A stretch of DNA of 33,232 nucleotides. It comes from an uncultured Eubacteriales bacterium. GTDB lineage: Bacteria; Bacillota; Clostridia; Christensenellales; Borkfalkiaceae. A program made the translations under genes and the position numbers. The notes under the pieces are model-generated. The model did no database searches. It saw nothing but the letters and a program-made list of their open reading frames with translations, and was not told where the DNA came from. Location: positions 1-33,232 of the forward strand of contig CABQND010000020.1 of NCBI GenBank assembly GCA_902465495.1. The letters run 5' to 3'. Below, in pieces: positions 15,188 through 23,410 of the stretch (position 1 is its first letter; every line of letters begins with the position of its first letter).

Positions 15188-16621
15188 ATGTCGGAGAATA
15201 TGGGAATCGTACAAAAGAATCAAGAATTTACCGGGATGGTCGAATCGCTGGGCAGTAACGGCGAAGGAATCGTACATATCGGAGAAACGGTATATTTTGC
15301 CCCCTTTACAGTTGTGGGCGAGAAGATAAAATTCAAAGCATTAAAAGTCAAAAATCGTATCGGTTATGCAAAGGCGCTGGAAATACTCACGCCTGCGGAC
15401 GAGCGAGTGCGTCCGCGTTGCCCTGTATTTACAAAATGCGGAGGATGCCAGATACAACATTTGCGTTATAATGCACAGCTCAAACTGAAAAGTAAGACTG
15501 TCCACGACGCGCTTCGTAAAATTGCAGGCATTGAAGCAAACGTTCCTCTTACAGCCAAGAGTGACAATCAGTTTGAATATCGTAATAAGTTGCAGGTTCC
15601 TGTAGGGATTGATAAGAACGGTAAAAATGTGATCGGGTTTTATGCCGAGCGCAGCCACCGCATCGTGCCTGTAAATTCTTGCCCGATCCATCCGGACTGG
15701 GCGGAAGATATTATTACTGCATTTGCGGAATATATGGAAAAATATGGAGTGCCCGGTTATAACGAAGAAGTGCGGCGCGGGGTGTTGCGGCATATTGTCG
15801 TTCGCGAAGTTGAAGGAAATTTTATTGTAACGGCGGTGACCGCAACAGATTCTCTTCCTTACGCGGATAAATTGATCGCAATTCTAGGGAAAAAGTTTAA
15901 AAGTTTTTCGCTTTGGCAGAATGTAAATTCCGGTGAAGGCAATGGCGTTTTCGGCAGTGTGTTCCGCTTATTGTATGGGAAAGGAAGGTACAGCGCGTAT
16001 GAATGCGGCATACGCTTCGAAGTAGGGCCAAATACTTTTATCCAGATCAACCGCAGTGTGTGCAGGAAATTGTACGAACGTATCGTCCGTTTTGCGACCG
16101 AAAGCGGTGCGGAAGTCGTGATCGATGCGTATAGCGGCGGTGGACTTTTAACGGCAATGCTGGCAAAACAGGTCGGCAAGGCATATGGGATCGAGTTGGT
16201 TTCGGAAGCGTCTGCATGTGCGGATGCTTTGATCGCGCCCAACAAATTAGAAGGTAAGATGTTTAATAAATGCGGGAAGGTTGAGGAAGTATTGCCTGAA
16301 CTTTTGCGTAAAGTTGACCCTGAAAAGACTTTTTTGACGGTTGATCCGCCGCGGAAGGGCGTCGATCGCGGAACATTGAAAGCGATAGCCGCATCTGGAA
16401 TTCATCAGATTGCGATGGTATCCTGCAATCCTTCCACGTTGGCGCGAGACGTCGGGCTTTTGACGGGTGCGCTTGTGGAAACAGAAGGCGGCGAGTTGAA
16501 AAAGAACCCGGATTACACCCAGTCAGGATTGGACGGGTATTATAAACTTGTTTCCGTTCAACCTTTTGACATGTTTCCTCAAACAAAGTGGGTAGAATGC
16601 TTGGTTTTGCTTTCCCGATAA
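15188..16621 (+). CDS. rlmD: 23S rRNA (uracil-5-)-methyltransferase, RlmD/RumA type
   Basis: SAM-dependent methyltransferase forming 5-methyluridine in 23S rRNA. An N-terminal TRAM domain (GMVESLGSNGEGIVHIGETVYFAPFTVVGEKI) is followed by an iron-sulfur cysteine motif C78-x5-C84-x2-C87 and a further SCPIHPDW cysteine. The catalytic domain carries VIDAYSGGGLLTAMLA (SAM binding), VDPPRKGVDRG, and the nucleophile cysteine in MVSCNPSTLARD, ending with DMFPQTKWVECLVLL. I start at ATG 15188, giving 478 aa with GAAGG upstream; the frame also allows TTG 15164 (which overlaps the preceding gene by 4 nt) or ATG 15200. Gram-positive genomes often carry two or three paralogues (RlmCD/RumA types), so the exact target uridine is uncertain. 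Confidence 0.93.
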   Translation: MSENMGIVQKNQEFTGMVESLGSNGEGIVHIGETVYFAPFTVVGEKIKFKALKVKNRIGYAKALEILTPADERVRPRCPVFTKCGGCQIQHLRYNAQLKLKSKTVHDALRKIAGIEANVPLTAKSDNQFEYRNKLQVPVGIDKNGKNVIGFYAERSHRIVPVNSCPIHPDWAEDIITAFAEYMEKYGVPGYNEEVRRGVLRHIVVREVEGNFIVTAVTATDSLPYADKLIAILGKKFKSFSLWQNVNSGEGNGVFGSVFRLLYGKGRYSAYECGIRFEVGPNTFIQINRSVCRKLYERIVRFATESGAEVVIDAYSGGGLLTAMLAKQVGKAYGIELVSEASACADALIAPNKLEGKMFNKCGKVEEVLPELLRKVDPEKTFLTVDPPRKGVDRGTLKAIAASGIHQIAMVSCNPSTLARDVGLLTGALVETEGGELKKNPDYTQSGLDGYYKLVSVQPFDMFPQTKWVECLVLLSR

Positions 16622-16650
16622 GAAACGACAAAATGCTGATACAGGCTTTA

Positions 16651-16668
16651 TATAATATCAAAGATATT
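16651..16668. promoter_or_regulatory. -10 box overlapping a short palindrome before the flavoprotein gene
   Basis: TATAAT at 16651-16656 overlaps AATATC-AAA-GATATT (16654-16668), a perfect 6-bp inverted repeat. No good -35 is visible. It might be a repressor site controlling the next gene; evidence is positional only. Confidence 0.35.
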
Positions 16669-16740
16669 TAGTTTTTCTGCAAGGTATTTTATAAAAAACG
16701 GAAGCTCATAATTTTACATATTCAAGAAAAGGAGTAAATC

Positions 16741-17277
16741 ATGAAAAAGGTTTTAATTTTGTCGGGAAGTCCGCGGAAGGGCGGGAACTCTGATCTTTTG
16801 TGCGATGAATTTTTGCGGGGAGCATTAGAGAGCGGGAATGCTGCGGAAAAAATCCGCGTAGCGGAAAAGAAAATCGGGTATTGCCGCGGGTGTTACTATT
16901 GCGTTCCGAACAACGGAGAATGCGCGATTCGGGACGATATGAAGGAAATTTTGCAAAAGATGATCGACGCAGATGTGATTGTCCTTGCAAGTCCTGTTTA
17001 TTTTTATTCCATCGATGCGCAGCTAAAAACTGTACTGGACAGAACTGTTGCAAGGTGGACGGAAGTGAAGAATAAAGAATTTTATTACATAATGACGGCG
17101 GCAGACGAAGCGCAGGAGTCGATGCAAACGACACTTGCGTGTTTTCGCGGGTACGCAGATTGTGTGGAAGGCGCAAAAGAATGCGGGGTGATTTACGGAA
17201 CGGGCGTGTACGAAAAGGGTGAGATCAGAAATACGCCGGCGTTTGCGGAAGCGTATGCGATGGGTAAAAAGATATAA
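16741..17277 (+). CDS. NADPH-dependent FMN reductase / iron-sulfur flavoprotein-like oxidoreductase
   Basis: A 178-aa cytosolic flavodoxin-fold protein. The N-terminal phosphate-binding loop for FMN is LSGSPRKGGNSDLL, and ADVIVLASPVYFYSIDAQLKTVLDR is the second FMN-contacting segment of the NADPH-dependent FMN reductase family. Four cysteines, C48, C51, C54 and C61, give the spacing CX2CX2CX6C, which fits the 4Fe-4S motif of archaeal and clostridial iron-sulfur flavoproteins, so an electron-transfer role is likely. ATG 16741 has AAGGAG 8 nt upstream. It is monocistronic, with a possible palindromic operator upstream and a strong terminator downstream. Substrate and physiological partner are not readable. 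Confidence 0.9.
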   Translation: MKKVLILSGSPRKGGNSDLLCDEFLRGALESGNAAEKIRVAEKKIGYCRGCYYCVPNNGECAIRDDMKEILQKMIDADVIVLASPVYFYSIDAQLKTVLDRTVARWTEVKNKEFYYIMTAADEAQESMQTTLACFRGYADCVEGAKECGVIYGTGVYEKGEIRNTPAFAEAYAMGKKI

Positions 17278-17321
17278 GAAATAAATTTTTTGGAATCATA
17301 TTGTAATTTTAATAAACTTTG

Positions 17322-17368
17322 AAAAAGAACAGGGAACGCCGGTTTAGCCGGCGTTCCCTGTTCTTTTT
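17322..17368. terminator. Bidirectional terminator between convergent genes
   Basis: A perfect stem of about 21 bp (17322-17342 with 17348-17368, loop TTTAG) with an A-run on the left and T-run on the right. It ends both the flavoprotein gene (+) and the WYL regulator gene (-). Confidence 0.92.
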
Positions 17369-17406
17369 TTATCTCGCGCTGTATTTGTGGTGCGAGAGTT
17401 TTTTGT

Positions 17407-18330
17407 TTATGAATATAATTTCAGCAAGCTTTCAGCTCGTTCACGGACAGTATCGGCGAGCGATGTGGGTGAAAGTATGCGGATGCCGTCGCCGAAACTG
17501 AGTAATTTGGAAATCAATACTTCGCCGGCCGGCAGAGTTGCCTCCGCAATCAATCCGCTGTTTGAAGGGTGCACATTTCCGATTCCCAGCCATTCTTCCA
17601 CATCGGGCAGAGCCTTTTTTTGAACCGAAAGTTTTACTTCGATAAGTTCTGTATTTACAAAATCAAATTTCAAGGGAAGCTGCTCCCGATTGATTTCACG
17701 TTTTGGAAAGGTTTCTTCAAGAATGCGAGCGCTGCGTACACGTCCGATACGGAACAAGCGAAAATTTTTGCGAGTGCGGCACCATGCGTATATATACCAT
17801 ATGTTTTGTTTATAAATCAAGAGATGGGGCTCGATGGTGCGACGGCTTTCGGAGCCGCTTCGGTCGATGTAGAGAATTTCAAGACACTGGCAGGTTTCTG
17901 TTGCATATTCGAATACTTTCAGCTTTTCCGAAAAATCGTAAGCGTCGCCCCATGTACCGCTGTCAACGAGAATATTCCCTGAGAGCGTAAGATCACGGCT
18001 GGAACGTTTTTGTCCTTGGCTGATTTTTTCCAGAGCGTGAAGAACATTTTCATCGCGGAGCTGGTCGTATAGTGCGCTGAGTGCATTAACTGCGGCTGCA
18101 TATTCTTCGCGCGTGAAAAAGTTTTCGGGAAGTCGATATGTGTCGGGCAGGAATATTCCGCCGTTCCGCCCGCGTATAATATCGAGCGGGACCCCGGAAA
18201 TGATGAGTTCTTCCACATATCGATAAATACTTCTTTCGGAAACATCATTCTGTGCAGCAAGTTCTGCTGCGCTTGCTTTACGTTTTTTTAACAGGGTGAA
18301 CAGGATTTTCATCATTATTTGAAATTTCAT
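17407..18330 (-). CDS. WYL-domain transcriptional regulator (HTH_11 + WYL, YafY type)
   Basis: A 307-aa DNA-binding regulator. Residues 1-60 form a winged helix (LFTLLKKRKASAAELAAQNDVSERSIYRYVEEL then GVPLDIIRGRNGGIFL). The WYL domain is at about 145-215, with W178-Y179-I180 in place of W-Y-L and Arg191/Arg194 in FRLFRIGR, residues used for ligand or nucleic-acid binding in the family. A C-terminal extension domain follows. ATG 18330 has GGGAG upstream. Its promoter is a perfect sigma-A consensus overlaid by palindromes, so it probably regulates itself and the divergent small gene. The ligand is unknown. Confidence 0.92.
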   Translation of the reverse strand: MKFQIMMKILFTLLKKRKASAAELAAQNDVSERSIYRYVEELIISGVPLDIIRGRNGGIFLPDTYRLPENFFTREEYAAAVNALSALYDQLRDENVLHALEKISQGQKRSSRDLTLSGNILVDSGTWGDAYDFSEKLKVFEYATETCQCLEILYIDRSGSESRRTIEPHLLIYKQNIWYIYAWCRTRKNFRLFRIGRVRSARILEETFPKREINREQLPLKFDFVNTELIEVKLSVQKKALPDVEEWLGIGNVHPSNSGLIAEATLPAGEVLISKLLSFGDGIRILSPTSLADTVRERAESLLKLYS

Positions 18331-18365
18331 TTGATTCTCCCGAATAAAAGCATATTTTTAAAAAT

Positions 18366-18394
18366 ATTATAGGATATATGACAATATCTGTCAA
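18366..18394 (-). promoter_or_regulatory. Consensus promoter of the WYL regulator gene
   Basis: On the minus strand TTGACA (18394-18389), a 17-bp spacer and TATAAT (18371-18366), matching consensus at all twelve positions. The start codon is about 36 nt past the -10 box. Confidence 0.85.
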
Positions 18395-18414
18395 GTATTA
18401 TTTTGTATAATACT
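18379..18414. promoter_or_regulatory. Two adjacent palindromes in the WYL divergent promoter (candidate operators)
   Basis: TGACA-N5-TGTCA at 18379-18393 covers the -35 box of the minus-strand promoter. AGTATTA-N7-TAATACT at 18394-18414 contains a plus-strand TATAAT (18406-18411). The two palindromes abut each other, as expected for a regulator controlling both directions; binding is inferred. Confidence 0.5.
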
Positions 18415-18442
18415 CTTGAAAAAGGATAGGAGGACAAGTTCC

Positions 18443-18829
18443 ATGCGTATTTTTAATAAATTGTTTGCGCTGCTGTTTGATAAGAAAGAGCGTGGGTGCG
18501 TATGTGCGGCAGAGGTAAATGTGGCGCCACAGAAGAAATATCGGGTAACGCGTTGCGACGAGCCTGTTTCAAAACCTGTATTTTCACCGATTTTCCAGAA
18601 AGATGAAGATAGAGAAGAATTACGCACGGAAGAGTGGGAAGCGCTTGTTCGCGTAGTTGCGTTCGGTGCAAGGCGCGAAATAAGTAACGTTTCCGAAAAG
18701 GATAACATGCCTTTGCGACAAGTGGAGTCTTGCATAGGGCTTGATGAAATAGACGATGATTTTTTTGCGCCGCTTGCAGCGCTTCGCGGATTGAATGTGG
18801 CGGAACGATTTCAAGCAAATGAGCAATAG
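18443..18829 (+). CDS. Small hypothetical protein divergent from the WYL regulator
   Basis: A 128-aa soluble protein I do not recognise. It starts with an amphipathic MRIFNKLFALLFDKKERG, includes cysteines in GCVCAAEV and RVTRCDEP, and ends in an acidic helix region (IGLDEIDDDFFAPLAALRGLNVAERF). AGGAGG at 18428-18433 is 9 nt before ATG 18443, strong evidence that it is translated; the longer TTG-initiated frame from 18416 is rejected. It shares its promoter region with the WYL regulator, so it is probably its target. There is no signal peptide or membrane segment. Confidence 0.72.
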   Translation: MRIFNKLFALLFDKKERGCVCAAEVNVAPQKKYRVTRCDEPVSKPVFSPIFQKDEDREELRTEEWEALVRVVAFGARREISNVSEKDNMPLRQVESCIGLDEIDDDFFAPLAALRGLNVAERFQANEQ

Positions 18830-18884
18830 AGTCGATTTATAGCAGTTATAAGATATACTAATAGTTAAAGATGTAAAAGAATAA

Positions 18885-18913
18885 TTGCAAAAATGAAAAA
18901 TTATTGCTATAAT
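18885..18913 (+). promoter_or_regulatory. Promoter of gdhA
   Basis: TTGCAA (18885-18890), 17-bp spacer, TATAAT (18908-18913). The start codon is 36 nt past the -10 box, with AAAGGAG in between. Confidence 0.82.
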
Positions 18914-18948
18914 AAAGAACGGAAATAAAAAACAAAGGAGTTTTTTCA

Positions 18949-20283
18949 ATGTCTTACGTCGAGAGAGTTTTGGAGCGTGTAAAAGCGCAGAATCCGAACG
19001 AGCCTGAATTTCATCAGGCGGTAACGGAAGTTTTGCATAGTCTTGAGGCGGCGATCAATGCCAATCCCCAATATGAGAAGGCAGGGCTTTTGGAACGCCT
19101 TGTTGAGCCGGAAAGGGTTGTGATGTTCCGCGTTCCTTGGGTGGATGATCAGGGCAACGTGCAGGTGAACAAGGGATATCGTGTTCAGTATAACAGCGCG
19201 ATCGGTCCTTATAAGGGAGGCCTTCGCTTCCATCCGTCAGTTAACCTGTCCATTATAAAATTCCTCGGCTTTGAACAGATTTTTAAGAACAGCCTGACAG
19301 GGCTTCCCATTGGCGGCGGCAAGGGCGGCAGCAATTTTGATCCGAAAGGTAAGAGCGATAATGAGATCATGCATTTCTGCCAGAGTTTTATGACCGAACT
19401 GTATCGCCACATCGGTGCGGACACAGACGTTCCCGCGGGCGATATCGGTGTTGGAGCTCGTGAAATCGGGTTCCTGTTCGGGCAGTATAAACGTATCCGC
19501 GACGAGCATGTCGGCGTGCTTACAGGCAGAGGGCTTTCTTACGGCGGTTCACTTGCTCGTAAAGAGGCGACCGGATTCGGTCTTGTATATATTACCGAAG
19601 AAGCGCTCAATAGTAAGGGCGATTCCATCAAAGGAAAAACGGTTGCGATCAGCGGTTCGGGCAATGTTGCGATTTATGCATGCCAGAAGGCGCAGCAGCT
19701 TGGCGCGAAAGTGGTCACGATGAGCGATTCCAATGGCTATGTATATGATAAGAACGGAATTGACCTTGCAGTGGTGAAACAGATCAAAGAGGTCGAGAGG
19801 GGCCGTATCAAGGAATATGCTGCACGCGTAAAGGGTGCGGAATATCATGAAGGCTGCAAGGGCGTTTGGACAGTAAAATGCGATGTCGCGCTTCCTTGCG
19901 CAACGCAGAATGAGTTGGATGAGGAATCTGCAAATATTCTGGTTAAAAACGGCGTGAAGTTGGTCGGCGAAGGGGCAAATATGCCTACGACGCTTGCAGG
20001 AACAGAGGTTTTCCAGAAGAATGGCGTGGTGTTCTTGCCGGGCAAAGCTGCAAATGCGGGCGGCGTGGCAACATCTGCATTGGAAATGGCACAGTCGAGC
20101 GGCCGCTTGTTCTGGTCGTTTGAGGAAGTGGATGCGAAACTCAAAGGCATCATGGTGAATATTTTCAAAAATATCGACGCGGCAGCGAAGAAGTATGGGT
20201 TCGAAGGCAACTATGTTGTCGGCGCGAACATTGCTGGCTTCGAGAAGGTTGCCGAAGCGATGATGGCACAGGGCGTGGTGTAA
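18949..20283 (+). CDS. gdhA: Glutamate dehydrogenase (probably NADP-dependent)
   Basis: Catalyses 2-oxoglutarate + NH4+ + NAD(P)H to glutamate. The 444-aa length and sequence fit the hexameric GDH of E. coli/Clostridium type: KGYRVQYNSAIGPYKGGLRFHPSVNLSIIKFLGFEQIFKNSLTGLPIGGGKGG with the substrate and catalytic lysines, DTDVPAGDIGVGAREIGFLFGQYKRI, and the dinucleotide fold VAISGSGNVAIYACQKAQQLGAKVVTMSDSNG. The serine following the dinucleotide-fold beta-strand (SDSNG) is usual for NADP-preferring enzymes; coenzyme preference is therefore inferred. ATG 18949 follows AAAGGAG. Monocistronic with its own promoter and terminator. Confidence 0.98.
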   Translation: MSYVERVLERVKAQNPNEPEFHQAVTEVLHSLEAAINANPQYEKAGLLERLVEPERVVMFRVPWVDDQGNVQVNKGYRVQYNSAIGPYKGGLRFHPSVNLSIIKFLGFEQIFKNSLTGLPIGGGKGGSNFDPKGKSDNEIMHFCQSFMTELYRHIGADTDVPAGDIGVGAREIGFLFGQYKRIRDEHVGVLTGRGLSYGGSLARKEATGFGLVYITEEALNSKGDSIKGKTVAISGSGNVAIYACQKAQQLGAKVVTMSDSNGYVYDKNGIDLAVVKQIKEVERGRIKEYAARVKGAEYHEGCKGVWTVKCDVALPCATQNELDEESANILVKNGVKLVGEGANMPTTLAGTEVFQKNGVVFLPGKAANAGGVATSALEMAQSSGRLFWSFEEVDAKLKGIMVNIFKNIDAAAKKYGFEGNYVVGANIAGFEKVAEAMMAQGVV

Positions 20284-20347
20284 TTCGCAAAGTGTCTTAA
20301 AATATGCTTTACCGTTCGGAGAAGAAAAATTTTTCGATTGGGTATCG

Positions 20348-20382
20348 GGCGGCGGAGGACAAAAGTGTTCTCCGCCGCCTTT
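20348..20382 (+). terminator. Terminator of gdhA
   Basis: A 14-bp stem (20348-20361 with 20366-20379, one G-U pair, loop AAAG) followed by a short TTT. The T-run is weak, but the stem is very GC-rich. Confidence 0.7.
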
Positions 20383-20485
20383 AATCTAAATCGTCTTGAT
20401 TTTATAAAATTGGTTGCAAAAATAAGAAAATACCGTGCACATTTTATAAAAATACTAAAATTATAGCGATTTTTTCGTACAATTG

Positions 20486-20514
20486 TTGACAGCGCGCGCG
20501 TTTTGTTTTAAAAT
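20486..20514 (+). promoter_or_regulatory. Promoter of pgi with alternating GC spacer
   Basis: TTGACA (20486-20491), a 17-bp spacer and TAAAAT (20509-20514). The first nine spacer bases are strictly alternating GCGCGCGCG. Confidence 0.78.
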
Positions 20515-20573
20515 AAAATGTAGCAAAGTTTTGTGCGACAATGAAAAAAACAGATCCAACAGGAGGTCTTTTT

Positions 20574-22001
20574 ATGAATTTCAGAAATAAAGATTGGCGC
20601 AACAGTATGCGGCTTACGGTTGACTACAACTACATGATGAAAAAATTCATCGGTGAAGACGGGTTCAAGGATTCTGAGCTTTCCGAAATGAAGGAAATGG
20701 CGGCGGATGCGTTTGATTATGTTGCGGACAATCGCGGCAAAGGCATGATGGGCTGGACGGAACTGCCTTACAACCAGAAAGAAATTGTTGATGATATAAT
20801 CGCTACGGCGAAAGAAGTGCGCCGTAAATATAAATATTTTGTCGTGCTGGGTATCGGCGGCAGTGCACTTGGTCCTATCGCGGTGTTCAATGCGCTTTGC
20901 CACTTGCATTATAATGATCTCGCGCCTTCAAAGAGAAAGGGCCCGAAGTTCTATGTTGAGGACAACGTTGATCCTGAACGTATGGCGGCGCTTTTGGATG
21001 TCATTGAACCCGAGAAAACTTGCTTTAACGTGATCACGAAATCGGGTGCTACGAGCGAAACGATGACACAGTATTTGGTCATCAATGATATCCTGACTAA
21101 GGTACTTGGCGATAAGGCAAGCGAACACATCATTGCTACCACCGATGAGAAGAAGGGCAATCTGATTAAACTTGCAAAGCAGTACAATTATAAAACATTC
21201 TACATCCCCGACGGTGTAGGCGGAAGATTTTCCGAGCTCTGCCCGGTGGGCTTGCTTCCCGCCGCGGTTCTTGGTCTCGACATTAAAGCGATGCTTGCCG
21301 GCGCTGCATATATGGATGGTGTTTGCAACAAGCCTTCGATTGCGCGTAACCCCGCACTTGCTTGCGCAGTTTTGCAATACATGGCGATGAAGCGCGGTAA
21401 AAACGTCGGGGTCATGATGCCGTATGCGGACAGCTTGAAACTTATGTCCGACTGGTATTGCCAGCTGTGGGCGGAGAGCCTTGGCAAGAATGTTACATTG
21501 GATGGAAAACCTTGCAATGTCGGGCAGACACCCGTTAAGTCCTTGGGGGTAACCGATCAGCATTCGCAGGTTCAGTTGTATACCGAAGGTCCCTTTGATA
21601 AAGTTGTTACTTTCCTTTCGGTGGAAAATTATCGCAAGGAAGTTGTTATTCCGCATGGCTGCGAGGATATCCCCGATGTGTGCTTCCTGGGTGGGCACAC
21701 GATGAATGAGCTCATTGCAGCGGAGAATAAAGCGACGGCATATGCTCTTGCAAAGGCTGGTAGGCAGAATTACACGATCTGGCTTCCCGAAGTCAATGAA
21801 TTCACGCTTGGTGAGCTGATGTATTTATTTGAATTGCAGACCGCTTACACGGGTGCTATGTTCAATATCGATACATTCAACCAGCCCGGTGTAGAAGCAG
21901 GAAAGCAGGCGACGTATGCTCTGCTCGGAAAACCCGGCTACGAGGCAAAGAAAAAAGAATTGGACGATGCGCCTGCCGCTGAAGATAAATACAGGGTATA
22001 A
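20574..22001 (+). CDS. pgi: Glucose-6-phosphate isomerase
   Basis: Interconverts glucose 6-phosphate and fructose 6-phosphate in glycolysis. The protein has the SIS-fold signatures of PGI: FVVLGIGGSALGPIAVFNAL, FNVITKSGATSETMTQYLVI (phosphate binding), the FYIPDGVGGRFSELCPVGLLPAAVLGLDI block (PGI signature 1), and GVTDQHSQVQLYTEGPFDKVVTF with the catalytic histidine region, followed by FNQPGVEAGKQATYALLG. I start at ATG 20574, where AGGAGGT (20561-20567) is well placed; an in-frame ATG at 20541 lies upstream of this site. Length is 475 aa, close to the Gram-positive form (about 450). Monocistronic. Confidence 0.97.
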   Translation: MNFRNKDWRNSMRLTVDYNYMMKKFIGEDGFKDSELSEMKEMAADAFDYVADNRGKGMMGWTELPYNQKEIVDDIIATAKEVRRKYKYFVVLGIGGSALGPIAVFNALCHLHYNDLAPSKRKGPKFYVEDNVDPERMAALLDVIEPEKTCFNVITKSGATSETMTQYLVINDILTKVLGDKASEHIIATTDEKKGNLIKLAKQYNYKTFYIPDGVGGRFSELCPVGLLPAAVLGLDIKAMLAGAAYMDGVCNKPSIARNPALACAVLQYMAMKRGKNVGVMMPYADSLKLMSDWYCQLWAESLGKNVTLDGKPCNVGQTPVKSLGVTDQHSQVQLYTEGPFDKVVTFLSVENYRKEVVIPHGCEDIPDVCFLGGHTMNELIAAENKATAYALAKAGRQNYTIWLPEVNEFTLGELMYLFELQTAYTGAMFNIDTFNQPGVEAGKQATYALLGKPGYEAKKKELDDAPAAEDKYRV

Positions 22002-22048
22002 TTAAAAAGGGAATTCCTGAATACTGGATAGTCCGTCGAAAAATAAAA

Positions 22049-22076
22049 GCCCCGCGCAATTAGCGCGGGGCTTTTT
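22049..22076. terminator. Terminator of pgi, possibly bidirectional
   Basis: A perfect 9-bp GC-rich stem (22049-22057 with 22063-22071) with loop AATTA, A-rich on the left and TTTTT on the right. It separates pgi from the convergent anti-sigma-like gene. Confidence 0.88.
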
Positions 22077-22162
22077 CTATAAAGATTTATGAGATTGAAA
22101 CATTTTGTCGGCTACGTATGCGTGCAAAAGCGTGCTTTTTGACATTTAATCGTGTGAATGTA

Positions 22163-23410
22163 TCAGAAATTTCTATCGCTGCGGCGATGGTCATCGTCGT
22201 CATCATCTTCTTCGTCATCTTCATCATCGTCGTCATCGTCGTTGTAACGTCCGTCGTCAAAGGAAGATCCGTCCGAAAATGAATAGCGGTATTTGCCCTG
22301 TTCGATATAAATGGTGAAAAATATATCATCACCGTTTCCGAGCTTTGCGCGGATGTTCAGAGAATTTTTTTGCTGTCCGTTGCGGAAAAGCAATTCATCC
22401 TTTTCGCCGTTTTCTTTTTCGACTTTAACGAGCAGTTCGAGCTCGCCGCTTTCTTCCTCATACTCCACGACGGTGCGTTCGGTAACTTTTCCGGTTTCTA
22501 TATCGTAGTAGGTATAGGAATATTTTTGTTCGGACTCACCTTCTTCTTGTTCGGTTTCTTGTTCCATGCGGATATAAGGTTTTCCCTCGCGATAAGCGGT
22601 GAATTGTAGGGAATCTTCCGTTTCGTCTGATTCGGTTTCCGTTTCCCGTTCTCCGCGGATCGCGTATTCCTCCATGGTTGCGCCGCTTCCGATGCGGAGA
22701 ACTCCTTCAATGGCAAATTCTTCTTCTTTTTCTTCGTCATCATGTTCAAGATTGGTTTGCACTTCGTTATAGCACAGAATAAAATTGATGGAATTGCCGA
22801 GCAAGTCCTGATAGGATATGGTTGTCTGGTACTGGTAGAGCTGTGCGTCAGCTGGATCGGATGGGGTTTGGGGCTGAGAATGTGCAATATTTCCATCGCT
22901 CAGCAATCCCTCGACGAGCGTCATATAGCCATTAACGGTATCGATAACGATTTGCTGATTATTGCCGTAAGTTGAATCAAGGGTTTGGACAGAAAAAGAT
23001 CTGGTGGCCAAGGTTCGAATGCTAGCCGTGGCGGCTGTGCGGTTTTCACTTTGTGCCGCGAGCAAGGAACCGACTGAAGCAGCTCCAAATACATAAAAAT
23101 CTTCGGCACTTTGAATTTGTTCAAATTTGCCGAGGTTGTTGCCGCCGGGAAAAGAAGGGGAATTTTTATGCAGAAAAACAGGGATCAGTATTCCCAAAGT
23201 CAGGGCAATAGCGAGTACGATCGCGGCGGTAATCAAAATAAGTTGCTTGCGATTGTTGCGGCCTGATTGTGTTCCGCCGTGAGCAAGTGCGTATTCGTGC
23301 TCTTCCTGGGCAATATTCAGTTCACGTTTAATGTTTGTTTTTACTTTTTCGTCGGGCAAAACGCGCGCCGACTGTTCGCGCAGTAATTTTTTTACGTCTT
23401 TGTCTTTCAT
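22163..23410 (-). CDS. Anti-sigma-factor-like single-pass membrane protein with poly-acidic C-terminus
   Basis: A 415-aa protein encoded right after an ECF sigma factor (4-nt overlap, ATGA), so probably its anti-sigma partner. Residues 1-55 are a charged cytosolic helical part (VKKLLREQSARVLPDEKVKTNIKREL), 56-80 form one membrane helix, and the rest should be outside the cell. The zinc-binding HxxxCxxC motif of ZAS-type anti-sigma domains is absent; the cytosolic part has no cysteine. The outer part is beta-rich and highly acidic (repeated Glu-rich strands), and residues 391-407 are 17 consecutive Asp/Glu before HRRSDRNF. The outer part could sense cations, cell-wall material or antimicrobial peptides. 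No family name is offered beyond the context-based role. Confidence 0.75.
   Translation of the reverse strand: MKDKDVKKLLREQSARVLPDEKVKTNIKRELNIAQEEHEYALAHGGTQSGRNNRKQLILITAAIVLAIALTLGILIPVFLHKNSPSFPGGNNLGKFEQIQSAEDFYVFGAASVGSLLAAQSENRTAATASIRTLATRSFSVQTLDSTYGNNQQIVIDTVNGYMTLVEGLLSDGNIAHSQPQTPSDPADAQLYQYQTTISYQDLLGNSINFILCYNEVQTNLEHDDEEKEEEFAIEGVLRIGSGATMEEYAIRGERETETESDETEDSLQFTAYREGKPYIRMEQETEQEEGESEQKYSYTYYDIETGKVTERTVVEYEEESGELELLVKVEKENGEKDELLFRNGQQKNSLNIRAKLGNGDDIFFTIYIEQGKYRYSFSDGSSFDDGRYNDDDDDDEDDEEDDDDDDHRRSDRNF

Noticed and set aside
22186..22245. Short tandem-looking TCATCG/TCGTCA repeats
   Set aside because: They are codons of the poly-Asp/Glu tail of the anti-sigma-like protein, not a CRISPR or regulatory repeat.
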